A stretch of 36,208 bases of DNA. Origin: Patescibacteria group bacterium. Its GTDB lineage: Bacteria; Patescibacteriota; Patescibacteriia; UBA2196; GWA2-42-15. Every line of letters starts with the position of its first letter. The stretch's first letter is position 1. Positions 8,660 to 15,859 of the stretch are shown piece by piece. Position numbers and translations under genes: made by a program. The DNA lies in NCBI GenBank assembly GCA_022709795.1, contig JAKLID010000005.1:1-36208 (forward strand), in the 5' to 3' direction. Below the pieces are notes generated by a model, which was not told the DNA's origin, searched no databases, and was given only the letters and a program-made list of their open reading frames with translations.

Positions 8660-9909
8660 AAGTATTAATCCTAGCTGACGTCGGTCAAGGTGGCAATAGC
8701 TGGTACCATATTGGCGACGAAGCAATGTTTTTGCGTAATTACAATGTCATAAAAAAAAATTGCCCTAATTCACAGATTACATTACTTTCTAGGTCCAAGA
8801 GCCATCAAGGATTAGATATTAAAGAGGAGATTAATGATCTATTCCCACGTGGATGTGTCGGAAGACTTATTTTATTTATCTCCCTTTGTGCTCAGTTCTT
8901 AAGTTACCATACTCTACATTTATTTTTGAAGAGCAAAGTGGGTGAAATTACTAGGTTGATTAATCGTCATGATTTATTGCTTATTTCCGGTGGTGGCAAT
9001 TTAAACAGCTTGTTTCCTGCATATTTGTATAATCGCGCAACTATTGTGCTTTTGGCAAGGATGTTAGGTAAACCCGCAATTGCCACTGGCCAAACAATTG
9101 GTCCGATAAGTAATTTGGCAGATGCCTTATTAATGAGGATCATACTTCGCCATATTGATAGGTTGGTTCTTAGAGATAGAAAATTTTCTATCTCTACTAT
9201 TCCAAAAAGTAATCAGTATCGCAATAGAATTTCTTTTTCTGTTGACGATGCCTATTTTTTAGAATACATGTCAGACCTTGATATTAGCGGAGTGGTAACC
9301 ATGGGTACCTTTAATATAGGGATAAGCCTACGCGACTGGGACAGTGATGATTTATATGCCAAAGTTTTATTGGCGTTAAATCATCTTGTCAAAAACAGTG
9401 GCAAAAAGCTAAAAATATACTTAATACCTCACATTTTTGATAAAAACAATCGGTGCGATTTGGAAAAAATGCGAAATATTTTTGTTGGTAAGATTGACTG
9501 TGAAATCGTGCCTATTACTTATCAAATAATCAGCGAATCACCAAGTGGTAGATCGGAAGAGGTTGTACATGCTTTGACTGGTTTGATGAACATCGTAATA
9601 TCTTCCAGATACCATGGCATTATTTTCGCTTTATCGCAAAATATTCCAGCCGTAGGTGTTTATGAGAACGATTATTATAGAGCCAAAACAGAGGGCGCGT
9701 TTGACTGGATAAATTCAGATACCATCAAAAAGTTGTCAATTGATCTTAACCGGTTTAGCGGTGATGGGTTAAGTATTGTTTTCTTATGGGCGTTAAGGAA
9801 TATTGACTTATTAAAAAAAGAGTTGGTACGAAGTAACAAAGAGTTATTGGTTCATAAAGAAGATATTCCAAACTTACTAAAAGCTTTATGCTTTGGGAGT
9901 AAAAAATGA
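8656..9909 (+). CDS. polysaccharide pyruvyl transferase family protein
   Basis: Members of this family (PF04230, CsaB-like) transfer pyruvate from PEP to glycan sugars, giving ketal-linked pyruvate; some members act as glycosyltransferase-like proteins. The 417 residues include the N-terminal HIGDEAMF motif, LLLISGGGNLNS, KPAIATGQTIGPI, FNIGISLRDWD, and the C-terminal VISSRYHGIIFALSQNIPAV with the family's SxRxH core. Its ATG overlaps the preceding stop and its stop overlaps the next ATG, so the genes are translationally coupled. Pyruvylation would add negative charge to a surface polymer (inference). Confidence 0.85.
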   Translation: MKVLILADVGQGGNSWYHIGDEAMFLRNYNVIKKNCPNSQITLLSRSKSHQGLDIKEEINDLFPRGCVGRLILFISLCAQFLSYHTLHLFLKSKVGEITRLINRHDLLLISGGGNLNSLFPAYLYNRATIVLLARMLGKPAIATGQTIGPISNLADALLMRIILRHIDRLVLRDRKFSISTIPKSNQYRNRISFSVDDAYFLEYMSDLDISGVVTMGTFNIGISLRDWDSDDLYAKVLLALNHLVKNSGKKLKIYLIPHIFDKNNRCDLEKMRNIFVGKIDCEIVPITYQIISESPSGRSEEVVHALTGLMNIVISSRYHGIIFALSQNIPAVGVYENDYYRAKTEGAFDWINSDTIKKLSIDLNRFSGDGLSIVFLWALRNIDLLKKELVRSNKELLVHKEDIPNLLKALCFGSKK

Positions 9910-10487
9910 GTATTATAATCGGCATAGAAGGATTGGTTTTTTCCGGCAAGACAACATTGTCCGAAAATTTGGAACAAAATCTGCCGGCAGCCATAGTCCA
10001 TGAGTACGGGTTTTACGCGGGCGGATCAAAATCATTCCCGAAATATCCGCCGGAGTCATACAGGGCAGCCATTAAAGCGTCACAATTTTTTATTAATATT
10101 GAGCAAGAAAGGATTAATGTTTTGAGAGGGTTCCTCTCGGACAGCCCTGAATATGTTGTTATTGATAGGACATATATGACTTGTTTGGCTTTCGACTTCG
10201 CGGCTAAAATGTTTACCGGGTTTGATACTTATGATGAGGTTTATAACTTATGGCAACGGGCGGATAAAATAGAGACGGATGTTACCATATACCTTAATGT
10301 ATCAGATGCGGAAATGATGAGGCGTGTGCCTTTGCGTAAATCAAAATGTCCTGGTCATTTGCTAGATCCAGAGTTTAACAGGCAGATAAGGCAATATTTG
10401 CAAAGACAAAAAGTTTTTATGGTAAACGCAGACCAGAGCAAACGACAGGTTTTACAGGAGGTTAAAAAACTGCTTAAGGTAAATTAA
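9906..10487 (+). CDS. P-loop kinase, thymidylate/nucleoside kinase-like
   Basis: A 193-residue P-loop protein. Walker A is GLVFSGKT (residues 9-16), the DR(S/T)-like motif is YVVIDRTYMTCLAFD, and a basic LID-like stretch MRRVPLRKSKC is near residue 140. The fold is that of thymidylate or deoxynucleoside kinases, but the substrate cannot be read from sequence, and the glycan context makes a sugar or nucleotide-sugar precursor possible. ATG overlaps the previous stop by 4 bases. It is the last gene of the island, followed by a terminator. Confidence 0.7.
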   Translation: MSIIIGIEGLVFSGKTTLSENLEQNLPAAIVHEYGFYAGGSKSFPKYPPESYRAAIKASQFFINIEQERINVLRGFLSDSPEYVVIDRTYMTCLAFDFAAKMFTGFDTYDEVYNLWQRADKIETDVTIYLNVSDAEMMRRVPLRKSKCPGHLLDPEFNRQIRQYLQRQKVFMVNADQSKRQVLQEVKKLLKVN

Positions 10488-10496
10488 CTTAAGGTT

Positions 10497-10533
10497 GGGG
10501 TATTTGCAAAACGCAGATACCCCTTTTTATTTG
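10497..10533 (+). terminator. terminator of island operon
   Basis: GGGGTAT / ATACCCC arms (10497-10503, 10517-10523) with an inner TGC/GCA pairing, followed by TTTTTATTT. Confidence 0.85.
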
Positions 10534-10600
10534 ACTAAAATAGCCATAACAGAGATAATGCAGAAAAGGGGTCGGGATCATTTTAATATTTAATAAACTA

Positions 10601-10665
10601 AATCTGACACTGTAGGCACGTAGATATATGCCCTGCTTTCTTGAATATTGGTTCGAACAGCGTCC
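10601..10665. repeat. diverged dispersed repeat, copy 1
   Basis: Shares AATCTGACACTRTAG at its left, a central TCTTGAAT-TTG block and ACAGCGTCC at its right with 11027-11087, in the same order. Each copy is followed shortly by a terminator-like hairpin. The flanking AGGGGTCGGGATC wording upstream (10566-10578) resembles ends of small REP or transposon remnants. No protein is encoded. Confidence 0.5.
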
Positions 10666-10672
10666 ACGATTT

Positions 10673-10710
10673 CGTATGTGCCTATTTAGACCCCCGTTGG
10701 GGGTTTTTGA
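10673..10710 (+). repeat. right direct repeat of putative tRNA-Lys island
   Basis: Second copy of the 6205-6244 repeat, including the ACCCCCGTTGGGGGT terminator hairpin. A GGTTCGAA word, also found in the tRNA-Lys T-arm, lies 15 bases before it (10650-10657), so this may be the remains of a displaced tRNA end. Confidence 0.7.
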
Positions 10711-10775
10711 TTTGGGACGTTAATGATATAATAATGAATATAAATTGTTTGTGTAATAACTAGTTGAACAAGTTT

Positions 10776-10976
10776 ATGTTTATTTCTATTGTTTTTTTGA
10801 TTGCAATAATTGCTATCGTTTGTATCATTGCCGCCGTTTACGCAAAAGCTAAAAAGGTGAAAGAAAAACACATAGAGGCAGCGCGTAAGCGGGGTGACAC
10901 GCAAGAGGTCAAAAGGCTGGAGGAGATGTCAGTTGATGAAGCCGCTGATGAGTTTGAAGAGGAACTGGATAAATAA
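10776..10976 (+). CDS. small single-span membrane protein
   Basis: A 66-residue protein starting at ATG 10776 (a TTG at 10764 is a less likely start). Residues 1-24 form one hydrophobic helix (MFISIVFLIAIIAIV...). The remainder is charged and helical, with many Lys, Glu and Arg, ending DEFEEELDK. A TATAAT box at 10727-10732 could serve as -10. No function is recognised; the coding call rests on frame length, composition and the membrane-plus-charged-tail pattern. Confidence 0.5.
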   Translation: MFISIVFLIAIIAIVCIIAAVYAKAKKVKEKHIEAARKRGDTQEVKRLEEMSVDEAADEFEEELDK

Positions 10977-11026
10977 TTTTGGTTTCCCACAATGACTTCC
11001 CGCCAGCGGACTTTGGCGACAGAATT

Positions 11027-11087
11027 AATCTGACACTATAGATGGACGCCTCTTGAATCTTGATTTTAGTCGTGGCAGACAGCGTCC
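11027..11087. repeat. diverged dispersed repeat, copy 2
   Basis: Second copy of the 10601-10665 element, with the same outer blocks (AATCTGACACTATAG, ACAGCGTCC). Followed at 11102 by a hairpin with T run. Confidence 0.5.
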
Positions 11088-11101
11088 CAATTTTATAAAA
11101 A

Positions 11102-11128
11102 ACCCGTCTAATCGACGGGGCTTTTTTA
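11102..11128 (+). terminator. terminator hairpin, possibly bidirectional
   Basis: CCCGTC-TAATC-GACGGG arms followed by TTTTTTATT on plus; an A run upstream also gives T on minus. It could end the small membrane protein transcript. Confidence 0.75.
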
Positions 11129-11132
11129 TTTA

Positions 11133-11168
11133 CAAAAAACGAGGCGCAACCTTTACAACAGTTGCGCC
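11133..11168 (-). terminator. terminator of minus-strand zinc protein gene
   Basis: GGCGCAAC (11143-11150) and GTTGCGCC (11161-11168) arms; on the minus strand the hairpin is followed by CGTTTTTTG. It lies just 3' of the 11180-11428 gene. Confidence 0.85.
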
Positions 11169-11179
11169 AAAATAATTCC

Positions 11180-11428
11180 TCAACCAATAAAGATTGAGGT
11201 GCAAATAACCCGTTCTCTCGACTCAGCCCACATGGGGTCTACTGGTCTGTCTGATTTGGACTGGCAAACCGGACACCGTCTAACCATAACGGTGGCCGTT
11301 CTGATTTTCTTTCCCATTTCTGAATGTGGGCTAATACTATGATGTGCCCACCAGCTATAACAAGGAACATCGGGAATAAAAAATTTTCCACAGTCACATC
11401 TCTCTATCTGCAAGGTTTGCTTTTTCAT
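11180..11428 (-). CDS. small cysteine-rich, probable zinc-binding protein
   Basis: An 82-residue protein of unknown role. CDC near residue 11 and CPVC near residue 52, plus several His (SWWAHHSISPH), suggest a zinc site. The reading is supported by context rather than homology: a TTGACA-17-TATATT promoter lies upstream on the same strand, an AAAGGAAAA purine stretch precedes the ATG, and a perfect terminator follows the stop. It stands alone, opposite in direction to its neighbours. Confidence 0.65.
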   Translation of the reverse strand: MKKQTLQIERCDCGKFFIPDVPCYSWWAHHSISPHSEMGKKIRTATVMVRRCPVCQSKSDRPVDPMWAESRERVICTSIFIG

Positions 11429-11479
11429 TTTTTATCTTTTTCCTTTTGTTTTAGTTATTTTTCTTTTTGGGTATTTTAC

Positions 11480-11508
11480 AATATACACGAACAATCAAAA
11501 TTTGTCAA
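11480..11508 (-). promoter_or_regulatory. minus-strand sigma70 promoter
   Basis: Read on minus: TTGACA (11508-11503), 17-base spacer, TATATT (11485-11480). It is 52 bases upstream of the small zinc protein start. Confidence 0.75.
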
Positions 11509-11584
11509 AGGTGGCGAGGCAAGGTAATATTAATTACAAGGAAGGAAACAGGGATCAAATCCAAAATTCAAATTTTTTGTCTTC

Positions 11585-11661
11585 GTAGGGGCGGCCTTTA
11601 CGGTCGCCTAATAATAACGGGTGGTTAATTCACCAGGGCGGGGACAAGCCCCACCCTTACA
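11585..11661. repeat. GC-rich multi-hairpin intergenic repeat
   Basis: Three short palindromes in a row: GGCGGCCTTTACGGTCGCC, GGTGGTTAATTCACC and GGGCGGGG-ACAAG-CCCCACCC. It lies in the leader of the beta-CASP gene and belongs to the REP-like class that recurs through the window. Confidence 0.55.
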
Positions 11662-11680
11662 AAACCTAACTCGCTTTTTT

Positions 11681-13069
11681 ATGAAAATAGAATTCTTTGG
11701 CGCCTGTCAGACAGTCACCGGCTCACAATATGTAATCACGGTTGGCGGGAAAAAACTGCTTTTGGATTGCGGCTTTTGGCAGGGTCGGAGAAAAGATATG
11801 GAGAAAATTAATCGTGAATTTCCGTTTGATCCGAAGAGCATTGACGCCATGATTTTGTCCCATGCCCATATCGATCACTCGGGTAATATTCCCAATCTGG
11901 TCAAACAAGGATTTGCCGGCAAAATATACTGCACTGAAGCAACCAAACAAATCACCCAGCTGATGCTCGAGGACAGCGCCCGGGTGCAGGTTTATGATGT
12001 GGAATATCTGAACAAAAAGCTGTCGGCTGGGGCAGAGCTACTAGAGCCAATTTACACGCTGGAAGATGTGGCGCCGGCGATGAAATATTTTGTGGGGCTG
12101 AATTATCACCAGGAATTTGAACCGCTGGCTGGGGTCAAGGCCTATTTCCGCGATGCCGGTCATGTCTTGGGTTCGGCTCTGACCACTTTGGAGCTTGTAG
12201 AGAACGGGCAAATAATCCGCCTGGGTTTCACCGGCGATCTGGGCCGTAAATTTTTACCAATCTTGCGCGATCCCGAACAAATCCGGGCCGTGGATTATCT
12301 GGTTGCGGAAAGCACTTATGGCGACCGCTTGCACGATACCGTAGCCACTTCCTATCTCGATCTGGCCAAAGCGATCAATGAGACCTATGCCCGGGGCGGC
12401 AAAGTGATCATCCCCTCTTTCGCTTTGGAACGGGCACAGGAACTTTTGTATATTATTCATGAATTGATAAATCAAAAAGCCATACCGCCACTTTTTGTCT
12501 ATCTAGACAGTCCACTAACGGAAAGAGTGAGTGAAGTATTTTCCGAATACCCGGAGCTTTTGGATGAAGAGACACAAAAGACTTTTCTGGAGCGGGGCAA
12601 AGATCCATTTATTTTCACCACGCTCCGTTTCGTGGAAACGCCGGAAGAATCCAAAAAGCTGAATAACATCAAACAGCCCTGCATTATTATCTCGGCTTCG
12701 GGCATGTGTGAATTCGGACGCATCAGACATCATCTCAAAAACAGTATCGCGGATAAAAATAACACGGTGGTGATCGTCGGTTTTATGGCGGAAAATACTT
12801 TGGGTAGAAAACTCTTGGATGGCGCCAAGGAAGTCAACATTTTGAATGAGACCCTGCCGGTCAAAGCGAAAATTGTGGTTTTAAATTCTTTGTCCGCCCA
12901 CGCGGATCAGTATGATTTGGTAAAATTTATTCAAAATGTGGGCAAGCTGAAAAAATTATTTCTGGTGCATGGAGAAGCACAAGCGATGACGGCTTTGACG
13001 GAAAAATTGATTGACGCGCAGATTGGTGAGATCGTGGTGCCGGAGAAGGGATATAGTAGTAACTTGTAA
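11681..13069 (+). CDS. metallo-beta-lactamase/beta-CASP RNA nuclease (CPSF/YSH1-like)
   Basis: Predicted zinc-dependent RNA endo/exonuclease. The 462 residues carry motif 2 SHAHIDHSG (about 60-68), a motif 3 region DAGHVLGSA, motif 4 within LGFTGDLGR, and the beta-CASP motifs VAESTYGD (A), PSFALERAQEL, ISASGMCEFGRIRHHL (B) and FLVHGEAQAM (C). The layout is that of the COG1236 group (archaeal CPSF-like and bacterial homologues), distinct from RNase J, which has an extra C-terminal domain. ATG 11681 is chosen because family homology starts at MKIEFFGACQTVTGS; the frame stays open upstream only through a repeat. Likely role: RNA processing or decay. Confidence 0.9.
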   Translation: MKIEFFGACQTVTGSQYVITVGGKKLLLDCGFWQGRRKDMEKINREFPFDPKSIDAMILSHAHIDHSGNIPNLVKQGFAGKIYCTEATKQITQLMLEDSARVQVYDVEYLNKKLSAGAELLEPIYTLEDVAPAMKYFVGLNYHQEFEPLAGVKAYFRDAGHVLGSALTTLELVENGQIIRLGFTGDLGRKFLPILRDPEQIRAVDYLVAESTYGDRLHDTVATSYLDLAKAINETYARGGKVIIPSFALERAQELLYIIHELINQKAIPPLFVYLDSPLTERVSEVFSEYPELLDEETQKTFLERGKDPFIFTTLRFVETPEESKKLNNIKQPCIIISASGMCEFGRIRHHLKNSIADKNNTVVIVGFMAENTLGRKLLDGAKEVNILNETLPVKAKIVVLNSLSAHADQYDLVKFIQNVGKLKKLFLVHGEAQAMTALTEKLIDAQIGEIVVPEKGYSSNL

Positions 13070-13072
13070 TTA

Positions 13073-13105
13073 GCCCGCCTCGACTAGCGTCGACGCGAGG
13101 CGGGC
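13073..13105. repeat. GC-rich palindromic repeat (CCCGCCTCG family)
   Basis: GCCCGCCTCG ... CGAGGCGGGC around AGCGTCGACGCG-like inner pairing. Related to 2515-2561. It begins 3 bases after the nuclease stop and could act as a terminator-like or mRNA-stabilising structure. Confidence 0.65.
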
Positions 13106-13138
13106 AACTAGTAACTCGTAAAATGAGTCTTTTCCTTT

Positions 13139-13210
13139 CCCCTCCTCTTTGAGGAGGGGGTAGGGGGTGGCCTGCCCGCAATCGCCTACGCTCAAGCGTT
13201 GGCAGGCGGG
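13139..13210. repeat. left inverted-repeat element flanking DUF559 gene
   Basis: Hairpin CCCCTCCTC-TTT-GAGGAGGGG (13139-13159), then GGGGGTGG and a second hairpin CCTGCC ... GGCAGG (13171-13206). The first hairpin is mirrored in inverted orientation at 13648-13668, beyond the DUF559 gene. Confidence 0.65.
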
Positions 13211-13225
13211 TGGGAGACTTCCTCT

Positions 13226-13576
13226 ATGCGTTTAACTCACAATCTAAACAAGTTTAAACCACTTAGGAAAAAATTAAGGAACGAATCTACCGAGGAAGAA
13301 GCTATTCTTTGGGCCCAACTCAGAAACACCCAATTAGGAGCTAAGTTTAGAAGACAAGCAGGTTTTGGTAAATATATTGTGGATTTTTATTGTCCTAGCC
13401 ATAAATTAGTTATTGAACTAGATGGTAGCCAACACTTAGAAGATAATCTAGGCTATGATAATAAAAGAACGGCCTATTTAAATAGTCTGGGCTTGAAAGT
13501 CTTGAGGATTTGGAATAATGATATCCGTTATAATTTGGCTGGAGTGATTGAAGAGATAAAATATTATTTAGAGTAA
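13226..13576 (+). CDS. DUF559 / Vsr-like endonuclease-fold protein
   Basis: A 116-residue restriction-endonuclease-like protein related to very-short-patch repair nucleases. Motifs are LRNESTEEEAILWAQLRN, KFRRQAGFGKYIVDFYC (catalytic D of YIVDF), KLVIELDGSQH (the ExD-type ELDG) and the C-terminal LKVLRIWNNDI. ATG 13226 fits family starts; the longer TTG-started frame runs into repeat sequence. The gene sits between inverted GC-rich repeats, a frequent setting for DUF559 genes; it may help mobilise or maintain such repeats (inference). DNA cleavage has not been shown for most members. Confidence 0.85.
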   Translation: MRLTHNLNKFKPLRKKLRNESTEEEAILWAQLRNTQLGAKFRRQAGFGKYIVDFYCPSHKLVIELDGSQHLEDNLGYDNKRTAYLNSLGLKVLRIWNNDIRYNLAGVIEEIKYYLE

Positions 13577-13604
13577 GTGCCTGTTTGCACCACTTGTGAA
13601 TGGC

Positions 13605-13672
13605 AATAGCCCCACCACCCCACCCCGCAGGGCGGCTATGCGGGGCACCCCTCCTCAGGGAGGAGGGGAAAA
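13605..13672. repeat. right inverted-repeat element flanking DUF559 gene
   Basis: CCCCACCACCCCACCCCGC, then GCGGGGC, then hairpin CCCCTCCTC-AGG-GAGGAGGGG (13648-13668) and GAAAAG. The reverse complement matches the start of 13139-13210 over the CTTT-CCCCTCCTC-GAGGAGGGG stretch. Confidence 0.65.
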
Positions 13673-13705
13673 GCAAGCGCCACGGTTATTATTAGAATAA
13701 CAAAC

Positions 13706-13972
13706 ATGCCACAATATCTATTTTACTACCTTCTCGCTATCAACATCATTACCTTCGTGGTTTTTGTCTGGGACAAGCAACGGGCGATTTATAATCAACG
13801 GCGAGTGCCGGAGAAGGTTTTGTGGCTCATGGCCCTGGTCGGCGGATCAGTCGGCGCCATCGCGGGGATGGAAATAGCCAAGCACAAACGGAAAAAAATT
13901 AGTTTTGTTTTGGTGCTTTATCTGATACTGCTCTTGCAGGCGATGGGGATTTATCTGATGTTAAAAAAATAA
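13706..13972 (+). CDS. DUF1294 small membrane protein
   Basis: An 88-residue protein of unknown function. Hydrophobic segments lie at about 4-21, 38-55 and 66-84, separated by basic loops. The DUF1294 hallmarks are present: FVWDKQRAIYNQRRVPE (the DK-A pattern), LLVGG-like LMALVGGSVGAIAGM and the KHKRKKISF turn before the last helix. It ends inside a bidirectional terminator. Confidence 0.85.
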   Translation: MPQYLFYYLLAINIITFVVFVWDKQRAIYNQRRVPEKVLWLMALVGGSVGAIAGMEIAKHKRKKISFVLVLYLILLLQAMGIYLMLKK

Positions 13973-13996
13973 TTCGGCCGAAACCGAATTATTTTT
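13968..13996. terminator. bidirectional terminator
   Basis: Ten-base arms AATAATTCGG (13968-13977) and CCGAATTATT (13984-13993), followed by T on plus and by TTTTTTAAC on minus. It separates the convergent DUF1294 gene and the 14017 gene and overlaps the DUF1294 stop codon. Confidence 0.8.
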
Positions 13997-14016
13997 AAAC
14001 AACAATTACTTATTTT

Positions 14017-14685
14017 TCATTCATCTGATTCCCGTAAGTCTGCTAATTCTACTGATATATCAAATTTTTTTCCGAGAAACTCCCGTTCCAATAATTTACG
14101 AATGGCTTCTACCATTTTCCCCTTGTAAACTTTAATTTCCTTCCCACCATCCATTAGGTTGAGCTCGTGTATTCCCCTAGTAAAAAATCCGGCTTTATTA
14201 TTAAGCTCACCGACTAATCTACTCAAATTAACTTTAAAGGCATTGGCTTCATTAGATGGTGGCTCAATATCTATTAAACCAACAAAATCAAAATCAGTTG
14301 GCAGGTTGTGACTGTCTATTACAATAAGTGGAGCATATTTGGGTTGTCCATTCTCGCGATCATTTAAAAGGTGCGCGGCGATCATTTCTTTCATTGTTTG
14401 AATTTGCCCTTCAATGTCACCGGTTTCTTTTCTTTTGCTAATTCCCTTAGCAACCTCGTCATCTTGCAATAATTCCTTCATTTCTTTTTTGGCTCTTTTT
14501 ATAGCCTCATCAAGCTGGCTGGTAAGACTTTCATCCTGACCGGCTTTTGTTTTGGCATCTTCTAATGCCACCAAACTACTTTTTAGAATAAAAAACTTAT
14601 CTATTTTTTGGCCAATAGAATCTTTTCTTTCTTGGCTTGCTCGTAAAGCAGTTTGGATATATTCAGGAGGATATCTATGGGGCAT
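14017..14685 (-). CDS. hypothetical protein, coiled-coil plus mixed C-terminal domain
   Basis: A 222-residue protein I do not recognise. Residues about 10-110 are strongly helical and charged, with heptad-like spacing. The C-terminal half has a mixed alpha/beta pattern (YAPLIVIDSHNLPTDFDFVGLIDI, FTRGIHELNLMDGGKEIKVYKG). No signal peptide or membrane span. No Shine-Dalgarno is visible before the ATG; a TATACT box lies 51-56 bases upstream on the minus strand. It is the only minus-strand gene between 11.4 and 30.5 kb. Coding composition is convincing; function unknown. Confidence 0.65.
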   Translation of the reverse strand: MPHRYPPEYIQTALRASQERKDSIGQKIDKFFILKSSLVALEDAKTKAGQDESLTSQLDEAIKRAKKEMKELLQDDEVAKGISKRKETGDIEGQIQTMKEMIAAHLLNDRENGQPKYAPLIVIDSHNLPTDFDFVGLIDIEPPSNEANAFKVNLSRLVGELNNKAGFFTRGIHELNLMDGGKEIKVYKGKMVEAIRKLLEREFLGKKFDISVELADLRESDE

Positions 14686-14811
14686 AAAAATAATAAAGTT
14701 ATTAAGACTTAGTTTGGCTGATAAATTTCTAAATTAGTATACACTAAAATCATATTTTTGCCTAGACCCCAAAAAACTGATAAAATTAACTGGTAAAATG
14801 ACCTCTAATAT

Positions 14812-15759
14812 ATGCCCAATTTAAACCAAACAATCAAAGACATCAAAAGCATCAAAATCCAGGGTGCCAGCAATATCTGCCGGGCGAGCATCGCGGCCTG
14901 GTATGATTATCTCAGTCGCTGGCGAGTGAGACAAGTCGGGAGCTATTTGAGCGAAGCCAAGCGGGTGGGGAATTTATTGGCCAAAACCCGGCCGGACGAG
15001 CCTTTGGCGGTCAATGCTTTCAAATATCTGAATAAGCGACTGGAAGACGCGCGCCGAGTCAAGAATCCACAAAGTGATGTGGCTGGATTGAAAAAACTAA
15101 GTAAGCAAGCCGTAGCTGACTGGAGCACGTTAATCCATGAGAATGGAAAACGACTGGCTTTTTGGGGGGCAAAGATGATAAAAAATAAGGAAAATATTTT
15201 TACTCATTGCCATTCGAGAACAGTGATCAATGTTTTGGCTAAAGCCAAAGAAGACAAGAAAAAAATTCACGTTTATCATGATGAGACTCGGCCGCTAATG
15301 CAGGGACGGCTGACGGCTGAAGATTTGGCCAGGCTAAATATTGAAAGTACGATGGTCGTGGATGCAGCCGCGGCTTTTCTGGTGTCCAATTTTTCCGGCG
15401 ATAAAGTAAAAATAGACAAAGTAATTATCGGCTTTGATGTGATTTTGCCGGACAATTCGGCTCTGAATAAAATCGGCAGCTTTGGCATCGCGCTGGCCGC
15501 CTACACTTCCAAAATCCCGGTTTATCTGGCCGGTTCGCTTTTGAAAAAAACCACGCAAAAAATGGAAATTGAATTGCGGGCCAAAAAAGAAGTCTGGGCT
15601 AATGGTCCCAAGGAAACCCAAATCGTCAACTTTGCTTTTGACCGCATCCCAACGCAACTGATCACTGGCTATATCACCGAGTTTGGAATAATCAAACCGT
15701 CAGAAGTAGATAAATATGTGAAGAAATATTATCCGTGGACGTTAAAAAATCAAAATTAA
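14812..15759 (+). CDS. ribose-1,5-bisphosphate isomerase (eIF-2B alpha-like)
   Basis: Converts ribose-1,5-bisphosphate to ribulose-1,5-bisphosphate, the RuBisCO substrate, in the AMP degradation pathway known from Thermococcus. The 315 residues have the eIF-2B alpha/beta/delta-like fold. Signatures are IQGASNICRASIAA near the N-terminus, FTHCHSRTVINVL with the catalytic cysteine (C133), HDETRPLMQGR, and VIIGFDVILPDNSALNKIGS with the catalytic Asp (D209). Methylthioribose-1-phosphate isomerase and true eIF-2B-like proteins share the fold; adjacency to RuBisCO and the nearby AMP phosphorylase point to the R15P isomerase role. The RuBisCO gene starts about 100 bases downstream. Confidence 0.88.
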   Translation: MPNLNQTIKDIKSIKIQGASNICRASIAAWYDYLSRWRVRQVGSYLSEAKRVGNLLAKTRPDEPLAVNAFKYLNKRLEDARRVKNPQSDVAGLKKLSKQAVADWSTLIHENGKRLAFWGAKMIKNKENIFTHCHSRTVINVLAKAKEDKKKIHVYHDETRPLMQGRLTAEDLARLNIESTMVVDAAAAFLVSNFSGDKVKIDKVIIGFDVILPDNSALNKIGSFGIALAAYTSKIPVYLAGSLLKKTTQKMEIELRAKKEVWANGPKETQIVNFAFDRIPTQLITGYITEFGIIKPSEVDKYVKKYYPWTLKNQN

Positions 15760-15858
15760 AAAATCAAAATGTAAAATGACAACGTAAAATTAAAAATTAA
15801 TCTATCCCGCGTTAGCGGGATACCATAATTTTGCATTTTGATTTTTAAATTTTTAATT
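15745..15858. repeat. AT-rich inverted repeat with GC hairpin core
   Basis: Core TATCCCGC-GTTA-GCGGGATA (15803-15822), flanked by inverted AT words (ATCAAAATGTAAAAT to the left, ATTTTGCATTTTGAT to the right). It fills the gap between the isomerase and RuBisCO genes and overlaps the isomerase stop, so the junction may have been made by repeat insertion. Confidence 0.6.
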
Positions 15859-15859
15859 T

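Noticed and set aside
6136-10710. Prophage or integrative element with its own integrase
   Set aside because: No integrase, transposase or phage structural gene is found between the repeats; only the island structure is supported.
11621-11680. Upstream start for the beta-CASP nuclease
   Set aside because: The added residues are translated from a GC-rich repeat; family homology begins at ATG 11681.
13073-13210. CRISPR array
   Set aside because: Several GC-rich palindromes are close together, but there is no regular repeat-spacer spacing and there are no cas genes.
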